64,000 nucleotides of DNA, taken from Ursus arctos (Eukaryota > Chordata > Mammalia > Carnivora > Ursidae). The translations under genes were made by a program, and so were the position numbers. Below are positions 13,985 through 25,395 of the stretch, piece after piece. The notes under the pieces are model-generated. The model was not told the DNA's origin and searched no databases. It saw nothing but the letters and a program-made list of their open reading frames with translations. The stretch is from positions 79,101,931 to 79,165,930 of the forward strand of contig NW_026622985.1 of NCBI RefSeq assembly GCF_023065955.2, given 5' to 3'. Every line of letters starts with the position of its first letter. Positions within the stretch are counted from its first letter, which is position 1.

Positions 13985-14043
13985 TAGGATGCCACAGGGA
14001 GGGAACGGTCTTGTTAATCAGTGAGAGTTTTTCCTCCCTTTAA
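13985..14043 (+). repeat. 59-nt duplication, copy 1
   Basis: From 'taggatgccacagggaggga' to 'tcctccctttaa', identical to 15640-15698 except one C/T difference at 14037. The flanks of the two copies differ. It does not resemble any repeat family I know. Confidence 0.95.
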
Positions 14044-14099
14044 GTTGAACTCTGCCTTGGGTAGGTTTTCTTTTAACCAGCATACAGCTTTCCTTAGAA

Positions 14100-14418
14100 C
14101 AGGAGTTGGCAGACTTTTTCCATAAAGGGCCACATAGTAAATGTTTTAGGCTTTCTGGGCCAGATAGTCTCTGTCACAAATATTCAACTCTTCTGTTGTA
14201 CCATGAAGGAAGCCATAGACAACAAATGAGCGTGGCTATGTTCCAGCAAAATTTCATTTATGGAGACTGAAATTTGAATTTCATGTAATTTTCACATGTC
14301 ACAAATTTTTTTTTAACCATTCAAAAATGTAAAACTCATTCTTACTTAGCTCATGAGTTGTACAAAAGTAGGCAGCAGGCTGGATTTAGTCTACAGGAAG
14401 TTGTCTGCTGACCCCTTT
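14100..14418 (-). mobile_element. hAT-type non-autonomous DNA transposon
   Basis: Starts 'caggagttggcagacttttt' and 'aaagggccacatagtaaatg' and ends 'aagttgtctgctgacccctt', with inner 'ggctggatttagtctacagg' and 'gagcgtggctatgttccagc'. These are imperfect terminal inverted repeats of a common mammalian hAT family. It is the reverse orientation of the element at 29224-29436 and has about 110 extra internal bases. Family name not assigned. Confidence 0.75.
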
Positions 14419-15639
14419 ACATTATGCTAACCAAAAAATAAAAATAAAAAATAAAGCCATTCTTCGCCCACAGCCTGGAATTCAAGCTACTTTTCAAGGA
14501 TAGAATGTATTTATGTGTCAAGATCAGCCTGTGTTCTTGAAGAACCTTAACCTTGCCCTTTCAGAATGGCTTTCTTTTTGCTTTTTTTTATTCAATTTTT
14601 GCGTTAGGTTAGTAAGGTAAAGGGCTCTTAGTGAGTGATTCTCTGCTGTCAGAGTTTTATTCATTCCCATTGGTTTGGGGGTCTTAGTATTCCTGACACC
14701 AACTGGTTTCTTTTGCTCCAGTTCTGCTAGCCAAGTATACTGATCGCTAGACATTTGGATTTCACTTGCCTGAGGAGAAGCTCAGAACAATTTTCTATGA
14801 GTGAAGGCTCAAGAAGGGCAATAGATTGGAAGTATGCTCCACACATCTCAGAAGCATTTTGTTCAAATTACACAACACAGCTTGGTTTAGAAAGTCACTC
14901 TAAATTTATTCAAGTAAGTAGCTTTTACATTTGGCTGCCAGGTGTGTGTCAGAATACCTTCTGGAAGCTTGTACTTGCAAGATCCATGTGGGTATTTCCT
15001 ATGGCGGCTTTCTCCCGACCCAGTGGCTATTCTCTGTCAGCCTGGACAGTATATTCATATTCTCATCTTTCTCTATTAACATGGAATTTAAAAGACCAAG
15101 ATTAGAATTCTTCAGTGCCAAAAATGAAAGGGAAAAAAAATACATCTAAGTTTTATTTGATTCAAAGATAAAGTTACATGTTTAAAATAAGTCAGAAAAA
15201 GCAAAAGTTGAGGTTCTCATAGAAACCAACTCCTCCTCGTTGCTCAGACATGGGGTTTGTGCTTGTTGGGTGCTGTCTCCATGGTGCCACGGTGTTACGT
15301 AAAAGCTTGAGCCCTGTTGATTTCTCGTCATTGGAAAGACCATCATGACCCTTGCTCGTGACCTCCAGTGCTTTGTTTTCTATGTAACGTCCATATGAGG
15401 TTGTTTTGATCTGGGCACTGAAAAGAAACTCAAGGGGACAATTGGGGGTCGGCACAGTTCTTTCCGACACCCGCTCGTTTCATTCTTCTCCTGGCTGGTG
15501 GCGGTACTGCAGCTGCTGCTTATAGCAAACCCAAAACAAATATGTGTATTGGGACGCAGACAGCCTGCCATCTCCAACACAGCCCCCTTCCCAAACAGCC
15601 CCAGAGACAGCCTGGCCGGATTGTGCATGGCCACGCTCT

Positions 15640-15698
15640 TAGGATGCCACAGGGAGGGAACGGTCTTGTTAATCAGTGAGAGTTTTTCCTCTCTTTAA
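15640..15698 (+). repeat. 59-nt duplication, copy 2
   Basis: Same orientation as 13985-14043 and 58 of 59 identical, 1655 nt downstream. The mismatch is T at 15692 against C at 14037. Upstream flank 'catggccacgctct' and downstream 'aatcattgttttcag' share nothing with copy 1 flanks. Confidence 0.95.
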
Positions 15699-16332
15699 AA
15701 ATCATTGTTTTCAGATGCTGCTCTGCAGTGGGGAGAATTACAAAAGGTTATTCTGATGCTGGCCCAGTTGTTATCTGCTGCACCAGCTCCATCTGAAATT
15801 CTTTTTTCCTTTTGGGAATGATTCTTTGATGTCTAAAGCCAATGATAAATCAAGTTTGGTGAAGCCAGTTCTGCACACTGCCTGGCTGGCCTGAGAGGCA
15901 GAAACCTAGCAGAAGGCCTCGAAGCCATCCCGTCTTCCTCTCCTCCTTAGAAGTGGGCAGTGGTTTAGCATTTAACACCCACTCGCCTTAGAGTCCTAGA
16001 AATGAGTTACTAGATTTCCTTATGAACTCAACAAGTGTTCTGAATAGGACGTTGTTATAACAGGTTTGTTGCATCTATTTCTGCTAGGTTTGACATCTCT
16101 GGCCTTCATTTAGCAAAAACAGTTGTTGAGTATCAGCTGTGTTCCAAATACTGGGGATACACAGAGAACTGGCATTTACTTTACCTCAAATAATCGCAGA
16201 GTGGGATCCACCATTAACAGGCTAACAGCAGCTAGAGATTCGACGTGAAAAGGCAGCACTGTCCTAGTGGTATAGCGCCCATGACTTATATCATAGAAAC
16301 TGAAGACTTGTTTAAAGCCAAGCACTGTAGAG

Positions 16333-16771
16333 CAGTCCCTCCTTATCCACGGAGGAGTCGTTCCAAGACCCCCAGTGGATGCCTGAAAACCACAATAGAA
16401 CCCAACCCTATATATACTGTGGTTTTTCCTATACATGTATACCTATGATAAAGTTTAGTTTGTAAATTAGGCACCATAGGAGATTTACAACAGTAATACA
16501 GTTGAACAATTACAACAAAATACTGTAATAAAAGTTATGTGAATATCTTATTGTACTGTACTCACGTTTCTTGTGATGATGTAAAATGATAAAATGCCTG
16601 CATGATAAGATGAAGTGAAGTAGGGGGAATGACGCAGGCACTGTGACATTCAGGCTACAGTTGACCCTCTGACAGTACGTCCGAAATGGGATCATCTGCT
16701 GCTGGACTGCACTGGACCATGGGTAACTGAAACCGCATAGAGTGGAACCATGGATGGTGGGGGGATTACTG
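16333..16771 (+). mobile_element. Tigger-like (TcMar) non-autonomous DNA transposon
   Basis: Begins 'cagtccctccttatccacgg' and 'ccaagacccccagtggatgc', and ends with the inverted terminal sequence ('ccatggatggtggggggatt' then actg). The interior holds 'cctatgataaagtttagttt', 'ttattgtactgtactcacgt' and 'gttgaccctctgacagtacg', in the order of a Tigger-derived family. It looks near full length; subfamily name not assigned. Confidence 0.8.
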
Positions 16772-18554
16772 TACCTCCTTTCTGTAGATGCCTCCCCTTT
16801 ACCCCCTTCCTGTCTTCAAAGGAAGCCGCAGTTCCCATCGCATGATGAACACTGGGTCATATTGCTTCTTCTCCCAATTAACTTCAGCTTCTGGTCTTTC
16901 AACAAATGCATCAGACATTACCAAATCAGAACAGCCCAATAAAAGTCAACCCTTAACCATTGGAATTATGAACTAAAAACCGCTTCAGTCCCTGCTCTTA
17001 CTCAGTTCTGATGCCCTGACTACAGTTACCTGAGGAGTTGGACCCCTTTAATTAGGATCCCTTCATTCTTCTTTTATCCCTTCATTCTGATCCCTGAAAG
17101 AGCTTTAGCAGTGACATGTTCCAAAATTGGCCCACAAGATGCTGCCTCCCCTGAGGTAACAACATAGCAGTTCAGAGAACAAGGGAGAAAAAAAAGAATT
17201 TGAGACCATGCAGAATCCTTGTTTCATTTCTGACCCTTTTAATACAAGTCGAGGCCTCATATCATGTAGAACTAACTCTTAGGAACCAACTGGTCCACCA
17301 TTTGCCTTGCTCTTTGGGCCATTTTAGAAAATGTAGGACCAGCTGGCCCTAATGCGATGGTTTGCCATTCTCAATTGTTAACAGATTCACTGACAGCATT
17401 TGCAATTTGAGGTCTCCAAATTAATTCTGATTTAAAGCTTATGAGAGAGAACTCAGAGCAGGCTTCTGATGCATGAGATAAGTTATGTTTCTGAGAACTA
17501 ACAGTGTGGTTTGTTATTTTGGTTTTATGTGTATATTCAGGTGGTAACTACATTCCTTAAAATTAGGCAGATGGCCTGTCTGCCTCTGCATTTTGTGCCA
17601 TTGGCTTAAGAGTTCTGGATTTTGTTCTTGATGCTTAGGGAAGAAATAGCTGTCTAAACATTGTTAACACCAAAGAATTTTTGAAATTGACTTGGACATA
17701 GTTCAGTGTTACTTCGCTTAGGCTGCATACAGAGTTTAAGTGTCTTATTCTCTATACATAGTGGAGTTTTAAAATTTGTGTTTTGTTTTTTGGTGGTGGG
17801 GGGGAGGATGGTAAGGGAAAGTATAGAAATGGAACTAATTGAATCTGGGGGTAAAAATCTCTGCTGAGAGTCTGTGAATTATAAATTGGCTAGCTGCAGC
17901 AGCAGGAACTCAGGCAAAGGTATTGGAGTGCAGTCAGTGTGACAGGAAGCTTATTTTGGTGTTCTTTCTGTGCCTTGCCTTGTCCTTGACGTTTACTCCA
18001 GGGGACTGTGTATTTAAAAAGAAAGGAGAGGTGCCTACGGTTTCCATCTGGGAAACTTTTACAGCGTTCTTACCTAGGGTCTTAAAGGCAAAGGACAAAG
18101 TTGTCCTGCTAGATGAGATGGTGTAGTCTCCCATCCCTTTCCCAGCTGTCTGTCACCCAGCTGTGTACCCAGCCCGACTTTAGCTGTCAGCCATGGGATG
18201 TGGCACATACTAGCAGATAAAGCTAGCATTTGTTCTGAAAGTCCCACCAGGACAGCCATTTTGTCTGGTTCGATCAACAAAAAAATGTGTTAAAATTTCA
18301 GAGAGTAGTGTTTAAAGCCGAGATATTTACATTTGAATATTATTCAAGAAATCTTTCCCAAAATGTAGAAGATAAAATAACAGCTCCCTGGTCTGGGCTG
18401 CTTTCTCCTAAGCAGAGAAATGGGCTCAGTGGCCACGTTTCAGTTTTAGGATTCAAAAACAGCATTTTCATTTTAATTGGGAACTTATTTATAACCCAGG
18501 AGTCATCCCCACACTTAGTTTTTCTGATATTTTGTCCAGATTTTTCTTTCCCCT

Positions 18555-18690
18555 AATAATTACACCCCCCGTTCTCCAGCTAAGCATTTTCCCTCCTTTC
18601 TCGTGTTTACACCTTTCAAATATTTGCAGATTGTTATCTTGTCACCCTCTTAGTCACCGCTTAGCCGAACTGTACAGATTTAGCACCTTT
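18555..18690 (-). mobile_element. CR1/L3-like LINE fragment (probable)
   Basis: On + it reads 'ttctccagctaagcattttc', 'cacctttcaaatatttgcag' and 'tgttatcttgtcaccctctt'. This is the reverse complement of the motif series at 12640-12800 (tttagcctggagaa ... tatttgaggggc). Confidence 0.45.
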
Positions 18691-20784
18691 TATCTTTCTT
18701 TAAAGGCAGGCCTCCCCGCCCCTGAGTCATTTTCCACTGCTCCCTTGAAATGTGCTCCAGTTTTCTGCATTTCCATGTGGCCACACAGCTTCCTATAGCA
18801 GAACACAGGGTCCTAAGTGGGGATGGTTTCCCTCCTTCGTTGTATGGAAACTGAGCATCTCTGCCGTGCTCCATCCTCAGGCCTGGCCGGTACTGCTGGG
18901 CAGCGCTGACCTCTCCTTCTCTGTATGTCAGCTGCACTCCCAAGTGTGCTGAGCTGAAGACCGGTGGGGTAAATGGGTGTAGCTGTGCTTGCCGGTTTTT
19001 CCTCAAAGTGTTATGTAACCGTTGGAAAATGGATGTGCGGAGTCAGGGATTCTTTCAGCCCCTCTCCTGGTATTTGCATAACATCTACATTAACCCTGAC
19101 AGTTCATTAGCCATTTCCTTTTCTGGGTATGTACTTCTTTTCAGAAGTATTTTCACCAATACTCACTTACTCAGCATTATTTGAGGCTCTACAGTGCCAC
19201 TGTGTGCTAGGCAGTGTATTGGATGTTAGAAAGAATAAAATCTCAATACCACAGGACCCAACCGAAGACCCAGTTTAGTTTTAGTTTTATTTGGGTTGCA
19301 AATACCAGGTTGTCATGTAGCTTTGCTCATGGCAGCAGTAAGGGGAGAGAGCAGATTTCTGGGAACATCCCTGAAAAATCTAACCAATCCGAGGTAAGGT
19401 CCAGTGTCTCAACTCTTGGCACCCGGAAGCTGACTAGCTCTGCGGTGGCCCTAGGCCCTCCACAGTAGGACTCCGGTGGCAGTGCTCCAGTGTGGACGCT
19501 AGTTGGTCCCCTCTGCTTACCGCCTCCTTCCTCAGGCTCCTGATGGGCTTATGTTTTGCACACTGCTGGGTTCAGATTCCAGAAAGAGAATCTTTTTGGC
19601 TCACCCGTTATCTCCCATTTCTCTTTGGACAGAGCTCTTTTCCCTCTGCCAGGCCGACTGTAGATTGGCTACCTCGAATCACGTGCAGCAGCAACTCTCC
19701 CTCTCTCCCCCAGCCCCCTGTCAGTCCCACCTTCAGCTTTGACCTCCATCTCCAATTTGTGGTGAGGAGAGGACAGAGGCCAGAGTCAAGGGCTAGAGGA
19801 CATAGGCCTGATGCCTCAGCAGTGGACTTGGCATGGTGAGCCTCATGATTGACTTGTCCAGTACGTTCTACCAACAGTCTCCCAGACACACATGCATCTG
19901 TCTACCATAGTCCTAGTAGCACGTTATTTCTTAGCATTCTGCAACCTGTAGTTTTAATAGTAAATTCAATCACCAATCACAGGCCTTAGGCAATGGTAGA
20001 GGAATAGAATGTTTTTGTGCTGGTAATTAAGCTTTATTGGCTCAAAGTCCTCTTTTGCATCGCTGAGTGCTCGCTCGGCTTCCAGCTTCCTAACCCAGAG
20101 TAGGCACTGATGTGTGTGTGTGAGATGGAGGGAGGGAGAAGTCTACTGAGTGAACTCTGAGGCATTTTGATGTATCCTAAGTAGGCGGAAGGCAAAGATC
20201 GCGTCTGCGCACCTCCTGTGCCCTCGCCTCGCTCGCATCCGATGCGGTGGTGAGCACGCCGGACATGAAGTAAGCACCGTTGACTAATGCTTCCAGTTGG
20301 TTTTTGTTTCCACTAGAGTTTTGTTTCCTTTAGTTAATGCCTGGTCTCTTGTTTGCTGGACAAAGTGTCATTGGGAAGCTGTCACTTCTAGCCAAGGCAG
20401 ACTTGCCACACTTCCCTTTAGCTCCCAATAAAGGAAAAAGCAAACACACTTTGAGTCCAGAGGCTTAATTATCATAAAACTCAACGTACAATGTAAAATA
20501 TTCAGAGCGATACATGACTCTCACGTAGCCATCAGTAGAATCTCTTATGGCGCCACTATCGTATCATCAAGAAGTTGTACTTCTTGTTCCAAAGCTGACT
20601 GACCAAAGTGTTTGTGTTAATTGACCTAGTTAGTCAATGTCTCTGAGTGTATAATTTCTTTTTAATAGAATGCTTTATAGTCCAGCATTTTACATTTGAA
20701 AGGGGGCACCCTGAACTCCAGGAGTCAAGCCTTGGGTGAGAAATCTCAAAAGGGCATAACCGAAATTGTAGGATGTTATCACCA

Positions 20785-20890
20785 GGGGAGACTTCGGAGT
20801 TCCTTTATTTTATAGACAGAGGCCATGAGGCCCAGAAAGGTTTCATACTTCGTCGCTAGCAGAGCAGAAACCAGAACCATGATGTGCTAA
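20785..20890 (+). mobile_element. MIR SINE fragment
   Basis: 'ctttattttatagacagagg', 'ccatgaggcccagaaaggtt' and 'gctagcagagcagaaaccag' follow the MIR core order (ttttacagatgaggaaactgag ... agctagtaagtggcagagcc). Confidence 0.6.
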
Positions 20891-21569
20891 CAGCTAGTGA
20901 TGCCCTTTCCTTCCTAAACCATATGAAGTCAGGCGCATCCTCTTTTTTAAGTCGTCTTGGGCAACCATCATATCCCAGAAAGCATAAAAAAGGTACGAAA
21001 AATAATGGGTTTTTAGCTCTAAGCAGATAGGTCTGTAGGGCTTTCAAGAGGTCAAGGAGCCAGATGGATTAGGAGGGAGGGTGTGTGTCTTATCTGCTCT
21101 TCATGGACCTCAGCTGAAAAGCCCCACAGGGTACAGCAGCTCTTCATCCTGGCACGCCCCATAGTGGGGAAGGAAAATGGTTAAGAATGTGTGGGATTTT
21201 TTATTGTAATTTTTTTTAAACAAAATGTTTTTGTTTTTTGAACGGCTTGTAAGTGTCAGGAGGAAGTTTGGCAGTTACCCTGCCCCTGTGGCATTCGAAG
21301 CACAGCAGAGTTTGTACGTCCTTGTCGGCAGACAGCGCTGCCCCCGTGCGCTCTCAGAAAAGACAGCTATTAGTGGTAATTTGCACGATTCAGAATTACG
21401 GGCACTTTCTTACCTGGCTAGGGAGAGCTGCTGGAACTCCAGTGATCTCTCACTTCATATTTACAGTCTTGGGAGCTCCCCATTGCTGCATGCCAGCCTG
21501 CACTGAGCTGCGGCCTGGCATTTGCTTTCTGAGAGCCCAACTTTCTTCCCCTTGATCTGTTTTCTCTAA

Positions 21570-21638
21570 TTTCCCTCTTTTTTCTTTTCTTTTTTCTTCT
21601 CTTCTCTCTCCTCTCTCCTCTCTTCTCTCTTCTCCGTA
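21570..21638 (+). repeat. Polypyrimidine tract
   Basis: Nearly uninterrupted C/T for about 70 nt (ttttcttttcttttttcttc, then ctctctcctctctcctctct). Low-complexity sequence; the reverse 130-codon ORF rich in EER/KRE through it is an artefact of this composition. Confidence 0.9.
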
Positions 21639-24474
21639 TTGGTAGCAGAGCAGCACACCAGGGACACCAGCCCAGTAGTGCAGTCTTTGTTTGAATAGAG
21701 GTGCAGCGGGGACTGCGTTGACTTGCCGGCCGGGCTCTTGGGGACGGCAGGCCGAGCAGAGCACCTCCCGCTGACAGCGCGCGTCTTCCTTCACCTGCTC
21801 TTCAGCAGGAACAGCTGTCCTCCTGGCTTTAGTTGCTGACACTTGTTAGCTTTCCTCTCTTAGTGGGCAGCGTATTTCTTGCCGTTTCCTAATCCCTTGG
21901 GACGCAAAAGCAAGTCCAGAAGCTGATAAAAAAGCGCTCAGTGTAGCCTTTGAACTCTCTAAGAGGGCCATCAGGGCCCTCCCAGGCTTCTGTCTTCACA
22001 CGTTAAGTTAGTCTACACCAGTGTCAAGCTGAGGGCCTTGACCCACTGGAGTTTTAATTCAATGTCATAACCATTTTTTTTCTCTTTAATGAAATAGAGT
22101 GGAAGAGATACAGAGCATATCACATGTAGTCAAGATTAACCATTGTTTTGTGGAAACTTTGTTATATGTAAGTTACATACCCGTATGTAAATGTATATAT
22201 GGATCATAATAAAATTAAAGGTTTGAAAACACTCAGCTACACAGTTCTTTCTCTGTAGAAGTACATTCTGCCTCTCCCTGCTCAGGCTCTGTTTTGGCAT
22301 CCTTCCTAGTGCAGCATTGCCCCTCTTCCCCCGCCACCTAGCAGTTCCCTTGCTCCTGAGCATGGAAGGTGCTACCACGGGTGGCCCCAGTTCCCCACCC
22401 TTCCACTGGACGTCCAAACACCCTGCTCACCTGCTCAACAAGACATGGAGGACCCCAGGCCCCAGACTCCTACCTTGTCTCCATTATAGGTTATAACGCC
22501 CTCTAGTTGTTGAACTCCAAAACTGGACTTTTTCTCAGTGGCTTTAGCGATTGACAGTCTAGGGTTCTGATAGACCACTTAGTGGCTTTGTGATTTCGGA
22601 CCTTATGTCTATTTATATAGAGACAGTACTCAATTTTACACCTCTTTTTTCCCCTTAGCACTCATACCCAGGTTCCTACTCCCATTGGATGTATTTTTAA
22701 CATGCAACCTCTCCCTGTCTGTCCTGAGCTGAGATGTGACAGTTTTGGCTAAGATTTTTGAAAAAGGGGCTCTCAAGCAACTTTTCTGTTCCCTCTCCTT
22801 TCTCGGAGTCTACACGGAGTGGTCGGTTTTTGGTCACCACAGGCCCAAAGGCCTCTCTCCTGAAAGACATTTTGAATCCATTTCAGCTTGATTTGTTTAA
22901 CTCCCTGGGCTTCTTGAGCCATCTTGTTTTCTGGATTTAATCACTTTGTGGTCTCCCAGGATTCAGAGAGAGCTACTGGGACCTCAAGATTTCTTGAGAT
23001 TTCTGGATACCAAGATCGTGACAGCACAGTAGAGTGGATACGTCTGTTCAACCAGTGAAACTCAGAAATCTTCTGTGCCCTTTTTTATGAAAAGTCTTTT
23101 GCCCAATTCCTGCTGCCCAGTCAGTTGTCCCAGCTTCCTCCTGGTTCTAGTCCCCAGTTCATAACCACCCCACCAACAGCACCCAGCCCAGCCCAGCCCC
23201 ACCCAGATGGCTGCTAAAGGTCAGACACAAACTGGAAACTTATTTTAGTGGTACTCTTATTTTGCAGCAATGCTTTATCTGTGGGTATGTGGCCAAAAAG
23301 TTCAATAATATTGTTTATTTTTTTCTCTCTGACTATTCTGTTCTTGCTTAGTTTGCAGATATGAAATGAAAAGTGTTTTTGGCTGTCGATGTTGTAGAAA
23401 TCATGGGCTGTCTTTCATTCAGTTTTACTCTGGCCCCATCTCTCCCTTCAAGGTTAATCTCAGGCTCTTTGGCTCTGAGTTTATTGCTCTCTTTTACAAA
23501 AATCGGTTCCACTTCTCCCATGCAGCCTGGCATTGAAGTGCCCAGAATGAGGCAGCCCTGGTGATCTTCTTGCCCATGGGACACTTGGGCAGGGCCTTCT
23601 GCTGTCCCATGCGCGCATCAGTGGGAGAATGGCCCTGGTCACCAGCCCGAGCTGCTGGCCTGCTGCAGTTGCTGCCCTGCTGCTGCTCTCCCTCTCTGCT
23701 CTTTCGTTTGATGTGATGTATTCCTTTTGTGAGGCCTTGAGGCTTGGAAAGAAGGCTCTGTTCTTGAGCTTCTGAAAACCCAAGGTATAAACTATTCCCT
23801 TTCCTCTGAGCTTCATGACCTTGAATCCGTGCTGTGGCCAGAAACATGAGCAGCCAGCTGGCTTCATCCAGAAGAGATGTATATTCTGTCCCAGCAGCGG
23901 TGGCCCCTCTTTGCCCAAAGGCTCCCTGGTAGGTGTTTGCTGTAGCCTCGACACCCTGTGCCAGATGTCTCATACCTGCACCTGAGGCTGTCTGTAAGTA
24001 AGACATACCACTTCCCGGTTCTGCCTTATGCTGCGGCAGGAGCGACCAGCAGTGCTCCAGAGACCAGGGCATTAAATGTATCCTCCCCCATACTTGGATC
24101 ATTTCCTTTCGTTGTGTCTCTAGGCTAGTTCAGCTTTTTGCATTAAAATTACAGCTGCGGTATGAATTTTCTGGAAATATTTATAAGTGACTCGGATGTC
24201 AAAATGTGACATATTTCAAGGTCTGTCACCAGTGACCACTGTTAGTGATAAATACATTTGCAAAATGAATGCCTGAATCAGCGAGAGCAAGCAAATGCAG
24301 TCTGAGTTGGTTAGTGAGCACCTGTGTTGTACAAAAGACTGTCCTTGGATATAAAGAAGTGTGAAGAACGGGATCCTCGGGGATCTTACAGGCCAAGTAG
24401 GGAGTGAAAGAGAACTGAGGTTGTGAGCATGGGTAATTACTATAAGCAATAATACTAATAATAATGGTAAAACA

Positions 24475-24715
24475 ATAAGGGTTAAATTGTATTATACCTC
24501 TCCATATGCTAGGCATTATGCTACTGCGTATTTTATGTACATAATCTCCCCCCAGGTCACACAGCAACCAAGTAAGGTAGATACATTATTCTACTGGTTT
24601 TACAAATAGGACAACTGAGGCTTTGAGTGGTTCCATAACTTGGCTAAGGTCACAAAGCAAATAAGTGGTAGAATTAGGATGTGAGTACAGGTCTGTCTGG
24701 TTCCAGACCCCTAAT
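24475..24715 (+). mobile_element. MIR SINE, near full length
   Basis: 'tatgctaggcattatgctac', 'ttttatgtacataatctccc', 'ggtagatacattattctact', 'gacaactgaggctttgagtg', 'ggctaaggtcacaaagcaaa' and 'taagtggtagaattaggatg' run in MIR consensus order through 'caggtctgtctggttccaga'. Confidence 0.9.
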
Positions 24716-25285
24716 ACTTCATCAGTATTCTGTTTTTTTTTATTTCTCATTCTGAATGAAAAACTGTGGTACTATTATCCAGAATATAGCCAGAGGACAG
24801 TGGGATAAGCTTAGGAAGAGAAGAATGACACTGAGTTAACACTTGTGAATTTGACGTGAAAGTCAGACGGTAAAGAGAAAATGTCTAAGAGTCCGCTGGA
24901 ATGGCTCTCGGGAGGCAGAATGGCTGGGGAGAGCAGTGTAATTTAGATGAGAGAGGCATTTATATAAGATGGTTAAGACAGTGAGACAATCGGATTGTGA
25001 GGAGTGAGGAGCACAAGACGGGGGTGCATCCCACATCCGGGTGTGCCTGTGTTCCCTGCATGCCTTTATTTGGACCTCCCTGGGTCCTCTTGATGACTGC
25101 CAGGTGCTGTGACAGAGAGCCCCTCTCCGTTGTCGCGGCCCTGGCAGTGTTGGTTTTTCCCTCTGGGGCACCTTATCTCAGATGTGATGGCGTTCTGATC
25201 TAAGTCCTGCCCCGTCGGAAGGGTCAGGGGCACTAGGCCTACTGGGCCCCTTTTCATCACAAATTCTCCTTCTTTCCTGACACAG

Positions 25286-25395
25286 GCATCGAATGCCCCA
25301 GAGGAGCCCGAAACCTCCCAGGCTTGGTGCAGGAGGGAGAGCCTTTCAGTGAGGAAGCAACACTTTTCACCAAGGAGCTGGTGCTGCAGCGAGAG
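25286..25395 (+). CDS. SND1: SND1 internal coding exon (partial gene)
   Basis: SND1 (Tudor-SN, p100) is a multidomain protein with four tandem staphylococcal-nuclease-like domains, a Tudor domain and a partial fifth nuclease-like domain. It acts in transcriptional coactivation, RNA processing and decay of edited RNA. This 110-nt exon finishes a split glycine codon and then gives 36 codons, starting [12 protein letters not shown] and ending KELVLQRE. As I recall the human protein these are residues 558-593, unchanged, in the fourth nuclease-like domain. The acceptor is a pyrimidine-rich run ending 'cctgacacag' at 25285. The donor is GAG|gtggga, with GT at 25396-25397, so the exon enters in phase 1 and leaves in phase 0. 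The next human residues (VEVEVESMDK) are absent after the donor, as expected for a splice junction. I did not find the preceding or following exons in the window. Identity is very secure; exon number is not assigned. Confidence 0.96.

Larger units (their letters stand above)
1..25285 (+). other. SND1: SND1 intron (upstream of the exon)
   Basis: This stretch lies inside the SND1 transcription unit because the exon at 25286 continues a protein begun further left. I looked for the preceding human segment ([20 protein letters not shown]) and saw no match, so at least 25.3 kb of intron precedes the exon. The ORFs here are short, lack family features and overlap ancient repeats. The recognisable content is old interspersed repeats, listed separately; much of the remainder is unique sequence with no feature I can name. 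Confidence 0.75.

Noticed and set aside
21450..21842. 130-codon - strand ORF with a charged EER/KRE region
   Set aside because: The charged stretch is simply the polypyrimidine tract at 21570-21638 read in reverse.
23494..24102. 202-codon - strand ORF (and the 157-codon ORF overlapping it in another frame)
   Set aside because: Two overlapping long frames in the same GC-richer patch, with low-complexity composition and no recognisable domain, point to base composition and not a gene.
25324..25326. TTG at 25324 as a start codon
   Set aside because: It is a leucine codon inside the SND1 exon ([10 protein letters not shown]) and not an initiation site.
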